Assembly: GCF_010993705.1 (NCBI RefSeq)
Contig: NZ_WOFO01000004.1
Coordinates: 62,001 to 126,000 of the forward strand
Direction: 5' to 3'
DNA from: Cyclobacterium sp. SYSU L10401
GTDB taxonomy: Bacteria > Bacteroidota > Bacteroidia > Cytophagales > Cyclobacteriaceae
DNA: 64,000 nucleotides
Below are positions 45,905 to 55,039 of this stretch, one piece after another (the first letter of the stretch is position 1; each line of letters opens with the position of its first letter). A program made the position numbers and the translations under genes. The notes under the pieces were generated by a model. That model saw only the letters and a list, made by a program, of their open reading frames with translations, was not told the DNA's origin and searched no databases.

Positions 45905-46112
45905 GATATGGGGCGGTGGGTTTATTAATATGGCGTTTTATGGTACAAGATAAACCATTTAGTTCAATTAAATACCTATATATATACATTGCAGGGATGA
46001 TCTAAAGAACAGTTTAATTTAGTTTAATTATAAACTATAGCATTTTTTTTAATAAAGGAAACATTTAATTATCGTTGTAGTATATATAGTGTAACCAAAA
46101 AATATACATGTT

Positions 46113-46340
46113 ATGGATCAAGTTTGTTCAAATTGTAACCACTGGGAACCCAAGGCTCCTGTGGTCGCCAACAAAGAAAATTATGGTGAATGCAATAAAT
46201 TAAGTCACCTGGAGTCAAAAATGGATCCGGATTACATCATTCCGGTATTAAATGATGGAAAACCTATCGATCAAAATACCAAATCAATAGAATTTATTAC
46301 AGGCGCAGGATTTGGATGCAATCAGTTTGCAAACGCATAA
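46113..46340 (+). CDS. Small four-cysteine protein
   Basis: This 75-aa protein has CSNC at 5-8, a third Cys near 28 (GECNKL) and a fourth near 70 (GFGCNQF), an arrangement that could bind a zinc ion or an iron-sulfur cluster. There is no signal peptide or membrane segment. A hairpin terminator follows at once, so it is a short monocistronic unit. I do not recognise the family. Confidence 0.7.
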   Translation: MDQVCSNCNHWEPKAPVVANKENYGECNKLSHLESKMDPDYIIPVLNDGKPIDQNTKSIEFITGAGFGCNQFANA

Positions 46341-46347
46341 GTAGTAA

Positions 46348-46387
46348 AAAACTCTGTGGTTGAACTTTCACTACGGAGTTTATTTTT
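46348..46387 (+). terminator. Intrinsic terminator of the four-Cys gene
   Basis: AAACTCTGTGGT pairs imperfectly with ACTACGGAGTTT and is followed by ATTTTTGC, 8 bp after the stop codon. Confidence 0.7.
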
Positions 46388-46519
46388 GCATGTATATTTA
46401 GATTTGATCTATATATAACTTAATGTTTTTTAAACGGATAAAATTGACCTGACTTTTTTATAAAAATTTATATTGTATTGATCCATGCTACAAAAACCTT
46501 TTAATTAAAATAAAAACCC

Positions 46520-47446
46520 ATGGAATCAAAAGATATATCCCTACCCTGGCCTGAATTGGAATTCGGAAAAATACAGGACACCCTGGAAACCCTCCACCAG
46601 TGGATTCAGATTGTAGGCAAAATCCGGCTGCGAACCATGCCCTGGCAAAACCATTCCTGGCATACCACCCTGTACCTGAGTCCCCATGGATTAACTACCC
46701 AAGGCATTCCCTACCAGGGCGGCTTTTTTCAGATCGATTTTGATTTTATGCAACATAAACTTTACGTTTCCTGTGCTCATGGAGCCAGTTTGAGTCTGGA
46801 TCTCCGCCCCATAACGGTAGCTGACTTTTACGAGGAACTATTCCAGAAACTTTCCAATCTGGGAATCCATGTAGCCATCCATGGAAGTCCCAATGAACTG
46901 GAGACCGCCATTCCCTTCAAAGAAAATACCATTAACAAATCCTATGATCCCAAGGCTGCCCGGACGCTCTGGCAGGCCATGGCCAAAGTACAGGCTGTTT
47001 TTAGCCGATTCAGAAGTGAGTTTATCGGTAAATGCAGTCCGGTCCACCTGTTTTGGGGAGCCTTTGATCTGGCTGTTACCCGTTTTTCCGGAAGTCCTGC
47101 ACCGCTACACCCGGGAGGAGCGCCCAACATGCCATTAGAGGTCATGCAGGAAGCCTATTCCAAAGAAGTAAGTAGTGCTGGCTTTTGGCCGGGATCAAAA
47201 GATTTTCCCTCGGCCATCTTTTATTCCTATGCCTATCCGGCAGGTCCCCGTTTTGCGGAACAGGAGGTACTTCCCAAAGAAGCTTTTTATAGTGCTGAGA
47301 TGGGGGAATTTATGCTGAAGTACGATGACGTGCAACAATCGAAAGATCCGGAGGGAATGCTCTGGGATTTTCTGCAAAGTACTTACCAGGCAGCCGCTGT
47401 CACCTCAGGGTGGAACCGAGCTGAGCTGGAAAGGTATCCGGGCTGA
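46520..47446 (+). CDS. DUF5996 family protein
   Basis: The 308-aa soluble protein begins with the family pattern LPWPELEFGKIQDTLETLHQWIQIVGKIRL. Further family segments are PWQNHSWHTTLYLSPHGLTT, FDLAVTRFSGSPAPLHPG and FWPGSKDFPSAIFYSYAYPAGP. DUF5996 proteins are widespread in bacteria and have no established function. There is no signal peptide, so it is probably cytosolic. It stands alone on the plus strand. Confidence 0.88.
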   Translation: MESKDISLPWPELEFGKIQDTLETLHQWIQIVGKIRLRTMPWQNHSWHTTLYLSPHGLTTQGIPYQGGFFQIDFDFMQHKLYVSCAHGASLSLDLRPITVADFYEELFQKLSNLGIHVAIHGSPNELETAIPFKENTINKSYDPKAARTLWQAMAKVQAVFSRFRSEFIGKCSPVHLFWGAFDLAVTRFSGSPAPLHPGGAPNMPLEVMQEAYSKEVSSAGFWPGSKDFPSAIFYSYAYPAGPRFAEQEVLPKEAFYSAEMGEFMLKYDDVQQSKDPEGMLWDFLQSTYQAAAVTSGWNRAELERYPG

Positions 47447-47580
47447 TACATGATTATGGACTGGGTTCGATGATAAATTATCACCAATGGCTGGGACTAA
47501 TCCTCCTGAAAGACAAATTCAATTAGATTGTGTTTTTTGGTTTAGCCCGCCATTTCCGGGATCATCTCAAACGAGTTGAA

Positions 47581-47736
47581 CCCGAATATGCATTAGGAAT
47601 TCCATTGCAAACTGAAATTCCTTCAAAATCAGTCAATCGTTGCAGTTTTCAACCCCACCATAGCGGTGCTAGTTTCCAAACTGCCAGATTTTCTTGCAAT
47701 TTCAGCCTTTACAACGAAACCTAATACATAATCCGG
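47581..47736. repeat. MITE-like 156-bp imperfect palindrome
   Basis: The ends CCCGAATATGCATTAGG (47581-47597) and CCTAATACATAATCCGG (47720-47736) are inverted repeats (14 of 17 matching). The similarity continues inward, including GAAATT against AATTTC, to a central CACC/GGTG loop near 47662. The whole unit can fold into one long hairpin. It lies in the convergent gap between the DUF5996 and propeller genes and encodes nothing. It resembles a non-autonomous mobile element. Confidence 0.6.
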
Positions 47737-47836
47737 ATTGAAAACCTCCCGGGGAAAGGTCGGAAAGTACCTGATGATTTTACTTTGATCAATCGGATAA
47801 ACCATCAAAATACAAATGTAAAACCAGCCATATCCA

Positions 47837-49879
47837 TTATTTGATAACCCTCATCACTCCCTGCATAACATAGGCGTGCCCCGGGAAAGTACACACATAA
47901 GCATACTCACCGGGTTCAGCCGGAGCTTCAAAATAGATGGTTTCTGAAGTTTCCGGAGAGAGGATATTGGTATGGAATAGCACCTTGTCGGAGTCGGGTA
48001 TGTAGTTTTTTTGAGAGCCTTCCAAGCCCATCTCTAAGGCCGCCTCTCCCACTTCTATGGCCGTGCCTGGCATGGCAAACACCAGGTTATGCAACATATC
48101 GTCGTTGTTATTGAAGGTGACCTTGACCTTGCTGCCTGCCTTTATTTCGATAAGTTCCACATCATATTTCAAGCCGGGCAAAGTGCCCATCACGATACTT
48201 TGGTCTGGCCCATTGGTCCAGGTATCAGGCATTTCCGTCATTCTTTTTGAAGTATTGGTGGCTGCTCCAGTTGTGCCGGCGGTATTGGAGGCTGCCACGG
48301 CGGTATTCTGATGAGCAGCATGTGGATTGGCAGCAGCCTTCCTTATCTCCGAAAGATTCGCTTTCTCCCCTGAAGGAATTTGATTCAGGGTGTAATACCC
48401 AACGTCATGCAATAGATCCATTTTCTCCCCTGATTTGATTCCTGAAGCATTGATTTCATGGATATATCCTTCCTTCAGGCCATCCACCACCAATCTCACT
48501 TTCAGCCTGTCCTCAGAGACCAGAGCTGCCTTTAGCGCCAACTCCTCCAGCTCGATTACCGGACTTCCGTAATTGTGGTGATACTTGTAATTGAAACTGG
48601 AAAGTTGATAGGAATCTGTACTTCCTGCTGCATCAGCATCCACGGGAAGGGTGAATTCCAATTCAAATCCATCCGGTTGGGCTTTTACGGTTTTTATTTC
48701 AAAAGGTACTCTCCCTGTCCATACCAATCTTTGCAAACCAAATGGTTCCTTTCCGGTAGAACTCCAGCCCCTGCTGGTCATTCCCACAAACATGGAGGCA
48801 TCATTTCCCCATACCATGCGCAATATACCGGAAGAAAAACCTTCTCTAAAAGGGAAGGCTACGCCTTGATAGACTCCATTGACCTTTTCCAGGTAAACCC
48901 TCACAATCTTGCTATGGCCCTGGTCACCGACAAATAGTTGATCGGTAAACGGCCCAAAGTTGCCACCTGTTTGATCCAAAAGAATATCAGAGGTAGAAAT
49001 CCCCATCAGCCCGTGTGGCAACCAAACTGCCGGCGTTTTGAAACCAGGAATCTCTGCAGCGACTTTTGACATGGGATCTCCGGTATCGGGTATGTCTTCG
49101 GGCTTCAGTTTCACAGGAGATCCTTCCAAATGACTCCATACCAGCCCTTCGGGGTTCCCTACAAAATCACCGGTTTCCACATGGGTGATCCTTCCTGACC
49201 CAACCCAATCTCCCTGGTTTTCGGCATAAAAAACATCCCCAGCTGCATTATATCCCATACCCGCAGGAGACCTCATGCCTGAAGCCAGCGGTACCATGTT
49301 ACCCTCTGGTGACACCTTCATCATCCAGCCCCTCCATTTTGCCAGGCTGGCGCCATGTCCTATCCAACCCAAATTCAGGTTTACAAGCATGTCCCCCTCA
49401 GGGGTGAACAAGGGACCATAGGAATATTCGTGATAGTTGCCCGAAAGGGGCCAGGATACGACCGTCTCATAGGCATCAGCTTGCCGGTCTCCATTCTTAT
49501 CCGTCAGTTTGGTAAGTTCTGAGCGTTGGCTGGCGTATAAGCTTCCATCATGGTAGGCCAGGCCCAGGGGTTCATGTAATCCGGTAGCAAAACGGTCAAA
49601 CCGGGGAGTCCTCGTTCCAGTCATATACGGATTCTCTATTAACCAAATTTCTCCCCTACGGGTGGCCACTCCCAGGCTTCCATCAGGAATTACAGCCAAT
49701 CCACCCACCTCCAGCTCTATCCCATCTGGAATGGGAATATCTACAATGGTGTAATAAACCTGCTCCCTGGGAGCAGGATCCGACTGTTCTGTCGCTTGCT
49801 GAGCTGCTACAGGAAGTGACAGCCATAGTAAAGAAGCAACTGTTAAAATGTTCAAAAATCTATAACTATATATTTTCAT
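47837..49879 (-). CDS. Beta-propeller (sorbosone dehydrogenase-like) protein with C-terminal cupredoxin domain
   Basis: About 680 aa from the ATG at 49879, where a signal peptide begins (MKIYSYRFLNILTVASLL). The N-terminal 400 residues form a six-bladed propeller of the NHL/glucose-sorbosone dehydrogenase kind (IPDGSLGVATRRGEIWLIENP, GLHEPLGLAYHDGSLYAS). The last 130 residues are an azurin/plastocyanin-type domain with all four type 1 copper ligands: His 597 (MLHNLVF), Cys 663 and His 668 (VCTFPGH), and Met 672. It is probably a periplasmic dehydrogenase-like protein that transfers electrons through copper. The gene follows the DUF1080 gene after 50 bp at the end of the sulfatase-rhamnosidase operon. 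Confidence 0.85.
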   Translation of the reverse strand: MKIYSYRFLNILTVASLLWLSLPVAAQQATEQSDPAPREQVYYTIVDIPIPDGIELEVGGLAVIPDGSLGVATRRGEIWLIENPYMTGTRTPRFDRFATGLHEPLGLAYHDGSLYASQRSELTKLTDKNGDRQADAYETVVSWPLSGNYHEYSYGPLFTPEGDMLVNLNLGWIGHGASLAKWRGWMMKVSPEGNMVPLASGMRSPAGMGYNAAGDVFYAENQGDWVGSGRITHVETGDFVGNPEGLVWSHLEGSPVKLKPEDIPDTGDPMSKVAAEIPGFKTPAVWLPHGLMGISTSDILLDQTGGNFGPFTDQLFVGDQGHSKIVRVYLEKVNGVYQGVAFPFREGFSSGILRMVWGNDASMFVGMTSRGWSSTGKEPFGLQRLVWTGRVPFEIKTVKAQPDGFELEFTLPVDADAAGSTDSYQLSSFNYKYHHNYGSPVIELEELALKAALVSEDRLKVRLVVDGLKEGYIHEINASGIKSGEKMDLLHDVGYYTLNQIPSGEKANLSEIRKAAANPHAAHQNTAVAASNTAGTTGAATNTSKRMTEMPDTWTNGPDQSIVMGTLPGLKYDVELIEIKAGSKVKVTFNNNDDMLHNLVFAMPGTAIEVGEAALEMGLEGSQKNYIPDSDKVLFHTNILSPETSETIYFEAPAEPGEYAYVCTFPGHAYVMQGVMRVIK

Positions 49880-49928
49880 ACCCTTATTTTTCGATAATTT
49901 CGTCTTGGTAACTACCTGTAGGATTTCC

Positions 49929-51803
49929 CTACCAAATGATACTGTATTTGATTTCACCATTCTCCTGGCTGGTGGAAAAGGGAACCAATAGTTCCTTTCC
50001 CGAGGAAGTCGCTCTTAAATGCGCTTTTTGTTGGTTGGTATCAGGCAATTTGACATAAAACTGGCCCTCATTGATCAGGTAAATACCATCTCCTCTATCC
50101 TCAATGGTTTCCGCAGCAATTACCTTTGCCCATACTCCAGGAGTTTTTTGGGGCTGACTATACCTGATCGTGCGGGTCAAAGCTTTGCCATTCATTTCCG
50201 GTACCACCAGGTCTTCCACGGCTATTTCCCCAAATACATACTTGAAAGTGGGCCTTCGGTCCCGATTTAAATCGTAGCCCTTAATCAGGAACAACTCACT
50301 GCTGAGGGAATCCGGCCAGGGACTGTTGTCCTGATCAAGTCTGGCAATGGAAGGGCCTCCTTCCAATTCGACCAACGCTCCATTTGGCACCATCAATTGG
50401 GTTTGCCCTCTCTGCCGCCACATGGGCGCAGTATCCAGAAAACCACCCTTCCAAACACTTAATAGTGATCCTTGCTGCAGGTCATAAGTAAAATTTGGTC
50501 CGGCCGGCTCTCCCACACTTACCGTGTGCGTTCTTACTCCCTCTCCATGCTGAAAAAATCCTCTTTGAATCAAAGGCTCGGTGGTCGGCTCCAGATAAAA
50601 TGGTTTTTGGATCTGGTGATCCAGGTAGGAATTAGGCTCGTGCAAAGGACTACTTTTGATACCTGGTCCTGCCATAAAAAAACCAAGTTGGGGTCTTCTT
50701 CCCGGATAATTATTCTTATAAAAAACCAGTTTAAAGGGAATGGAACCCTGCTCCAAGCTTACTGTTTTGCTCCTGGGGCCATCGCCGGGAAATTGCACTT
50801 CATCCGGAAGAATATTTTCTCCGTTTACCTCCAGGCTGGTTTTGCCAAAGGCGTTCAGTGAAAAAGTATAATTTCCGGACTCCGGAATTTCCAGATTTCC
50901 GGAGTATTCATAAGCAAAATCAAGAATTCCATGGCCCAGGTCCCAGGTGATTTGATTCAATGGACCAGTTCGGTCCGGAGTATTGTCCTGAAATTCCTCC
51001 ACAGATTGAAATTTACCTTTGTAGTAAGCATATTGCAGGTCTTTAATGGGTGGAACCGGTTTTCCAAAAATCTCATACCGGATATTTCTGATGGCTACCG
51101 GACCATGGTCTCCCTGTATCATGATGGGGCCCAGTGGTTTTTCATCCTCAAACAGTGCAGATCGGGTAGGTCCGGTCACTTCCACATTTTCATGGATCAA
51201 TACCCCGTTCAAATACACCTGGTTAAACTTTGCGTTTTTAATTTTTTTGCCTGAAGCATCAAATCTTGGCGCTTCAAAATCGATTTTTACCTGCTGCCAC
51301 AAACCAGGTGCTTTACTCGCATTGGTACGGGGCGGTTTTCCTTCAAAGCCCTGCTTTTTTTCTTCATCCCAGCGCTGGTAAATCCCTCCGGCATCTCCGG
51401 AATTGGGATTGATTTTTCCCCAACTATCAAAAATCTGTATTTCATAACGCCCCTGGAGGTAAATTCCTGAATTGGATCCCTTGGGCACCATAAACTCAAG
51501 CTCCAATTCCATATCCCCATGTTCAAATCCTGAAATCAAATGTGGACCGTTTTTCGGTTTTGGCGGATTCACCAGAATACCCGTACCAGGACTTGTTGAC
51601 AAAAAATCCTCCTGCTCCCAATCAGCCGTCACCCCTCCTACCAATTCCCAGGTTGCGGGGATGTCCCCAAATTGGTTCCAATCATTGATCACAATAACCT
51701 CTTGTGCAGAAAGGTTACCCAAAAAAACAAAGCACAGGGGTAAAAGAAGTTTTCTAAATTTTAAGCTACAGATCATATTAAGTAAATTGTTCGTATTTCT
51801 CAT
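49929..51803 (-). CDS. DUF1080 (3-keto-disaccharide hydrolase-like) protein with PA14-like domain
   Basis: About 624 aa from the ATG at 51803; an ATG at 51776 is also possible. A signal peptide ends near NLSAQ. A DUF1080 lectin-like domain covers about residues 40-240 (GFEHGDMELELEFMVPKGS, GIYLQGRYEIQIFDSWG). A PA14-like beta domain follows (YYKGKFQSVEEF to LGFFMAGPG). DUF1080 members are linked to hydrolysis of 3-keto-glycosides and bind carbohydrates. The product is periplasmic or surface-located. It lies between three sulfatase genes and the propeller-cupredoxin gene, which supports a carbohydrate oxidation step in this operon. Confidence 0.85.
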   Translation of the reverse strand: MRNTNNLLNMICSLKFRKLLLPLCFVFLGNLSAQEVIVINDWNQFGDIPATWELVGGVTADWEQEDFLSTSPGTGILVNPPKPKNGPHLISGFEHGDMELELEFMVPKGSNSGIYLQGRYEIQIFDSWGKINPNSGDAGGIYQRWDEEKKQGFEGKPPRTNASKAPGLWQQVKIDFEAPRFDASGKKIKNAKFNQVYLNGVLIHENVEVTGPTRSALFEDEKPLGPIMIQGDHGPVAIRNIRYEIFGKPVPPIKDLQYAYYKGKFQSVEEFQDNTPDRTGPLNQITWDLGHGILDFAYEYSGNLEIPESGNYTFSLNAFGKTSLEVNGENILPDEVQFPGDGPRSKTVSLEQGSIPFKLVFYKNNYPGRRPQLGFFMAGPGIKSSPLHEPNSYLDHQIQKPFYLEPTTEPLIQRGFFQHGEGVRTHTVSVGEPAGPNFTYDLQQGSLLSVWKGGFLDTAPMWRQRGQTQLMVPNGALVELEGGPSIARLDQDNSPWPDSLSSELFLIKGYDLNRDRRPTFKYVFGEIAVEDLVVPEMNGKALTRTIRYSQPQKTPGVWAKVIAAETIEDRGDGIYLINEGQFYVKLPDTNQQKAHLRATSSGKELLVPFSTSQENGEIKYSIIW

Positions 51804-51918
51804 TTGGAATAATTGGGAACCTGGTATCAAGGAAAGGTAAAATATAAAAAGAAGGGTTTATTACCTGCTTGCTGACCGGTCCATTTTAACCCGAGCTTGC
51901 CGATTTTAGATGCTGGTT

Positions 51919-53352
51919 TCATTGATTCGTTACCCTTTGCTGTAGTAATTCATGGATAGCGGAATCACACTTGTCTGAATAATAGGCCACTTTTTCAGTA
52001 TACCTGGCATCCAGGGCCAGGTTATTGACCTCATTAAAATCGGTCTTATGGTGGTATAATTCTATCAAATCACTATCGTCATACCGGATAAATTTATATT
52101 CATCATCCCTGTACCCCTCTGTTTTCAACAGTTTTTCATTGTTTTCCAGCCGATGTTCCAGGAATACACCGGATCGCCAATCCCCTGGTGTCCCCTCATA
52201 AAAGTTGGTCAGACTTTTACCCGAATAGCTTTCGGGGATATCTATTCCAGCCAGTGATAATATGGTGGCGGATACATCCAGATTGGTTACCATTTCCGAA
52301 TGGGTCTTTTTCCGGTTTTCTTCCGGCTGCCGGGGATCGTAAATCATCAAGGGAACCCGGATGGAATGTTCATGCAACAACCATTTTCCGGCATAGCCCC
52401 TTTCACCCGTAAAATAGCCATTGTCGCCCATAAAAATGATGACCGTATTATCGGCCATTCCTTCCTCTTCCAGCGAGACCCTGATTCGTGACAAAACGCT
52501 GTCCACGGTACTGATCATCCGGTAATAGCCCTTTACCATTTTCTGGTGCTTTTCCGGGGTATCATAGCGCCAATACCACCTTTCCCTGTTCATGGTATTT
52601 TGTAGGAAATCAGGTAGGCTATCATAAAAGGAAGGATCGGCGGTTGCCGGCACCGGAATGTCCACATCCCGGTATAAGTCATCCGTGTAGGCCGGCCAAA
52701 AATATTGTTCTTCCGCCCCATCATCTGCATGTGGGGACCAAAAGGAGAGAGAAAGACAGAAGGGTTGATCCCCGGATGACCGGATAAAATCAATGGCCAG
52801 GTCGCCGTTGGTATCGGCAAGGTGTACCTCTTTGCCATCTACTTCTTTCAAATAGGGCCAAAAAGTTTTATCCCAATGGCTAAAAAGGGAATCCTCCATG
52901 CCCTCACTTACCTTTACCCCAAACTTGCCCACAAAGCCGGTACGGTAACCGGCATCTTTGAGCAACTTTGGATAGCTATTGTCCATGTAGGCATCCTGTA
53001 GCGGTGGCTTGCCAAACGTAAAATCATGGGTCCGCTCATATAATCCCGTAAAGAGAGAAGCCCGGCTGGCGGCACAAATGGGCGTGGTGACAAAAGCATT
53101 TTCAAAATACAACCCTTCGCCTGCCAGCTTATCCATATGAGGCGTATGGATGATCTCATTCCCAGCAAAACCCAGGGCATCCCAACGCTGGTCATCGGTC
53201 AGGATAAAGATAATATTTGGTGGTTCACTTGCTATAGCTTTTTCTTTTTCCGGAGCCTGGCAACTCCAACCAACTGCACCCAGAAAAAGGACTGCTACTG
53301 CTTTTAAATACCAAAAAGAAACACCGTGCTTTTTATCAAAATGCATCCTCAT
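51919..53352 (-). CDS. S1 family sulfatase lipoprotein (CAASR type)
   Basis: The protein has about 477 aa from the ATG at 53352, five bases after the stop of the upstream sulfatase. It has a lipoprotein signal (VGWSC). The core shows ILTDDQRWDALG (metal Asp pair), the maturation motif CAASR (Cys 93) with Ala instead of the usual Pro at the third position, and IFMGDNGYFTGERG. The C-terminal part has YRDDEYKFIRYDD and ELYHHKTDFNEVNNLA. It needs formylglycine conversion to be active. It is the third of three consecutive sulfatase genes transcribed after the GH106 gene. Confidence 0.9.
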   Translation of the reverse strand: MRMHFDKKHGVSFWYLKAVAVLFLGAVGWSCQAPEKEKAIASEPPNIIFILTDDQRWDALGFAGNEIIHTPHMDKLAGEGLYFENAFVTTPICAASRASLFTGLYERTHDFTFGKPPLQDAYMDNSYPKLLKDAGYRTGFVGKFGVKVSEGMEDSLFSHWDKTFWPYLKEVDGKEVHLADTNGDLAIDFIRSSGDQPFCLSLSFWSPHADDGAEEQYFWPAYTDDLYRDVDIPVPATADPSFYDSLPDFLQNTMNRERWYWRYDTPEKHQKMVKGYYRMISTVDSVLSRIRVSLEEEGMADNTVIIFMGDNGYFTGERGYAGKWLLHEHSIRVPLMIYDPRQPEENRKKTHSEMVTNLDVSATILSLAGIDIPESYSGKSLTNFYEGTPGDWRSGVFLEHRLENNEKLLKTEGYRDDEYKFIRYDDSDLIELYHHKTDFNEVNNLALDARYTEKVAYYSDKCDSAIHELLQQRVTNQ

Positions 53353-53356
53353 GTCT

Positions 53357-54961
53357 TTAATTTCTGGACAAACTTCGGTCAATAAATTGCTGATTCAATG
53401 CATCCGAGTCTCCATATTGCTCCCGAAGTTCCTCCAGTCGGCTATGAAGCATTTCCTGAACCTCCGCATATTCCGGATCATCATAGATACTATTCATTTC
53501 GTCAGGATCATTTTCCAGGTCATACATTTCCCATTCATCAATGTCATGGTAAAAATGAATCAACTTATACCTGTCGGTCCTGACGCCATAATGCCTTTTT
53601 ACATTGTGAGGTCCCGGATACTCATAATAGTGGTAATAAATGGCATCCCGCCAGGGAATATCCTTTCCGGCTGCAATGGATCTCCAGGATTCTCCCTGCA
53701 TGTCATTGGGTTTTTCAAGACCGGCATAGTCCAGGATGGTAGGCGCATGGTCCAGGTTCAATACCATCTCATCCACTACTGTACCGGGTTCAATTTCTTT
53801 TGGATACCTCACCATCAAAGGGGTACTCAAGGAGGGTTCATACATGAATCGCTTGTCATACCAGCCATGCTCTCCCAGATAAAAACCCTGGTCTGAGGTA
53901 TACACCACTACTGTGTTGTCCAAAATACCCTGCTCTTCCAGGTAGTCCAGCACCTCACCTATGCCATCATCCACCGACTTGACTACTTTCAGGTAATCCC
54001 TGAGGTATCTGTGAAACATAAATTTGGCAAGTCCTTCTCTATCGGGAACCTCCGTGATGCGTTCATCACCAGGGGCAAATTCTTTTAGGAATTTTTCATT
54101 TGCCGGCCCATATACTTCATTCCAGGCTGCCATTTGTTCCTCCGTCATGCGGGCAAAGGGCGCTGCCAGGCGGCTGGGTTCTCCGGTGAAGGGATTTGCT
54201 TCAAATTTCATATCCCAACCCCAATACATGTTATCGACAATTTCCATTTCCTGCTCCCGGGCAGCAGTCCCCCTGCCTTCATAATCGTCAAAGAAATTAT
54301 CGGGAAAGTCAAATTCCTTATCCTCCAGGTAGGACAGGTATTTTTCTTCCGGCATCCAGTCCCGGTGTGGGGCTTTGGTGTGGTAGTTGATGGCAAAAGG
54401 TTTGCTCCTGTCCCAATCATTTTCTATCCAATCCACTACAAATTGAGGAATCAGGGCCTCGCAGTGGCCTTCAAATTTCACTTCTTCCTCACCGTTTTTG
54501 ATAAATTCCGGATTGTAGTAACTTCCCTGACCTGGCAGGGTCATGGAAAAATTATAGCCTTGTGGCTTTCCACCCAGGTGGATCTTCCCAATCAATGCGG
54601 TCTCATAGCCTGCTTCCTGTAATAGTTTGGGATATATCCTCTGGTCCCAGTCAAAAGGACCCACATTATCCACTTTTCCGTTCAAGTGGCTGTATTTTCC
54701 TGTCAACAATACTGCCCTGCTGGGGGCACATATGGAATTGGTAACAAAACTGTTTTTGAAGATTGCCCCTTCTTTGACCAGGCGGTCCATATTGGGAAAA
54801 TAAACACTATCCAACAAGCCTTTTTCGTAGGCATGAATGGCCTGCTGGGTATGGTCATCGGTCATGATAAAAAGAATATTGGGTTGTTGTTCGGTTTCAT
54901 CTTCCTGGCAGGAAAACATCAGCCAGCTTAAAACAAATACAGGTAAGAGCAATTTTTTCAT
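53357..54961 (-). CDS. S1 family sulfatase lipoprotein (CAPSR type)
   Basis: The 534-aa protein has a lipoprotein signal (LMFSC, Cys 18). The core contains LFIMTDDHTQQA (Asp 35-36), the maturation motif CAPSR (Cys 78) with AVLLTGKYSH after it, VYTSDQGFYLGEHGWYDKRFMYE and a C-terminal YKLIHFYHDIDEWEMYDLENDP. The FYLGEHGWYDKR segment is shared with N-acetylglucosamine-6-sulfatase- and iduronate-2-sulfatase-like enzymes. The gene is followed within 4 bp by the CAASR sulfatase gene, so both are co-translated. Confidence 0.93.
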   Translation of the reverse strand: MKKLLLPVFVLSWLMFSCQEDETEQQPNILFIMTDDHTQQAIHAYEKGLLDSVYFPNMDRLVKEGAIFKNSFVTNSICAPSRAVLLTGKYSHLNGKVDNVGPFDWDQRIYPKLLQEAGYETALIGKIHLGGKPQGYNFSMTLPGQGSYYNPEFIKNGEEEVKFEGHCEALIPQFVVDWIENDWDRSKPFAINYHTKAPHRDWMPEEKYLSYLEDKEFDFPDNFFDDYEGRGTAAREQEMEIVDNMYWGWDMKFEANPFTGEPSRLAAPFARMTEEQMAAWNEVYGPANEKFLKEFAPGDERITEVPDREGLAKFMFHRYLRDYLKVVKSVDDGIGEVLDYLEEQGILDNTVVVYTSDQGFYLGEHGWYDKRFMYEPSLSTPLMVRYPKEIEPGTVVDEMVLNLDHAPTILDYAGLEKPNDMQGESWRSIAAGKDIPWRDAIYYHYYEYPGPHNVKRHYGVRTDRYKLIHFYHDIDEWEMYDLENDPDEMNSIYDDPEYAEVQEMLHSRLEELREQYGDSDALNQQFIDRSLSRN

Positions 54962-55039
54962 GGATTATTCAGTTTTTTCTATCATGTCAATTTAGCAAAG
55001 GAATTTAACCCTGCCTACTATTTTGATTTAAAAAGCAGC

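Noticed and set aside
47530-47724. 64-codon frame over the MITE-like palindrome
   Set aside because: The stretch is better explained as an inverted-repeat element.
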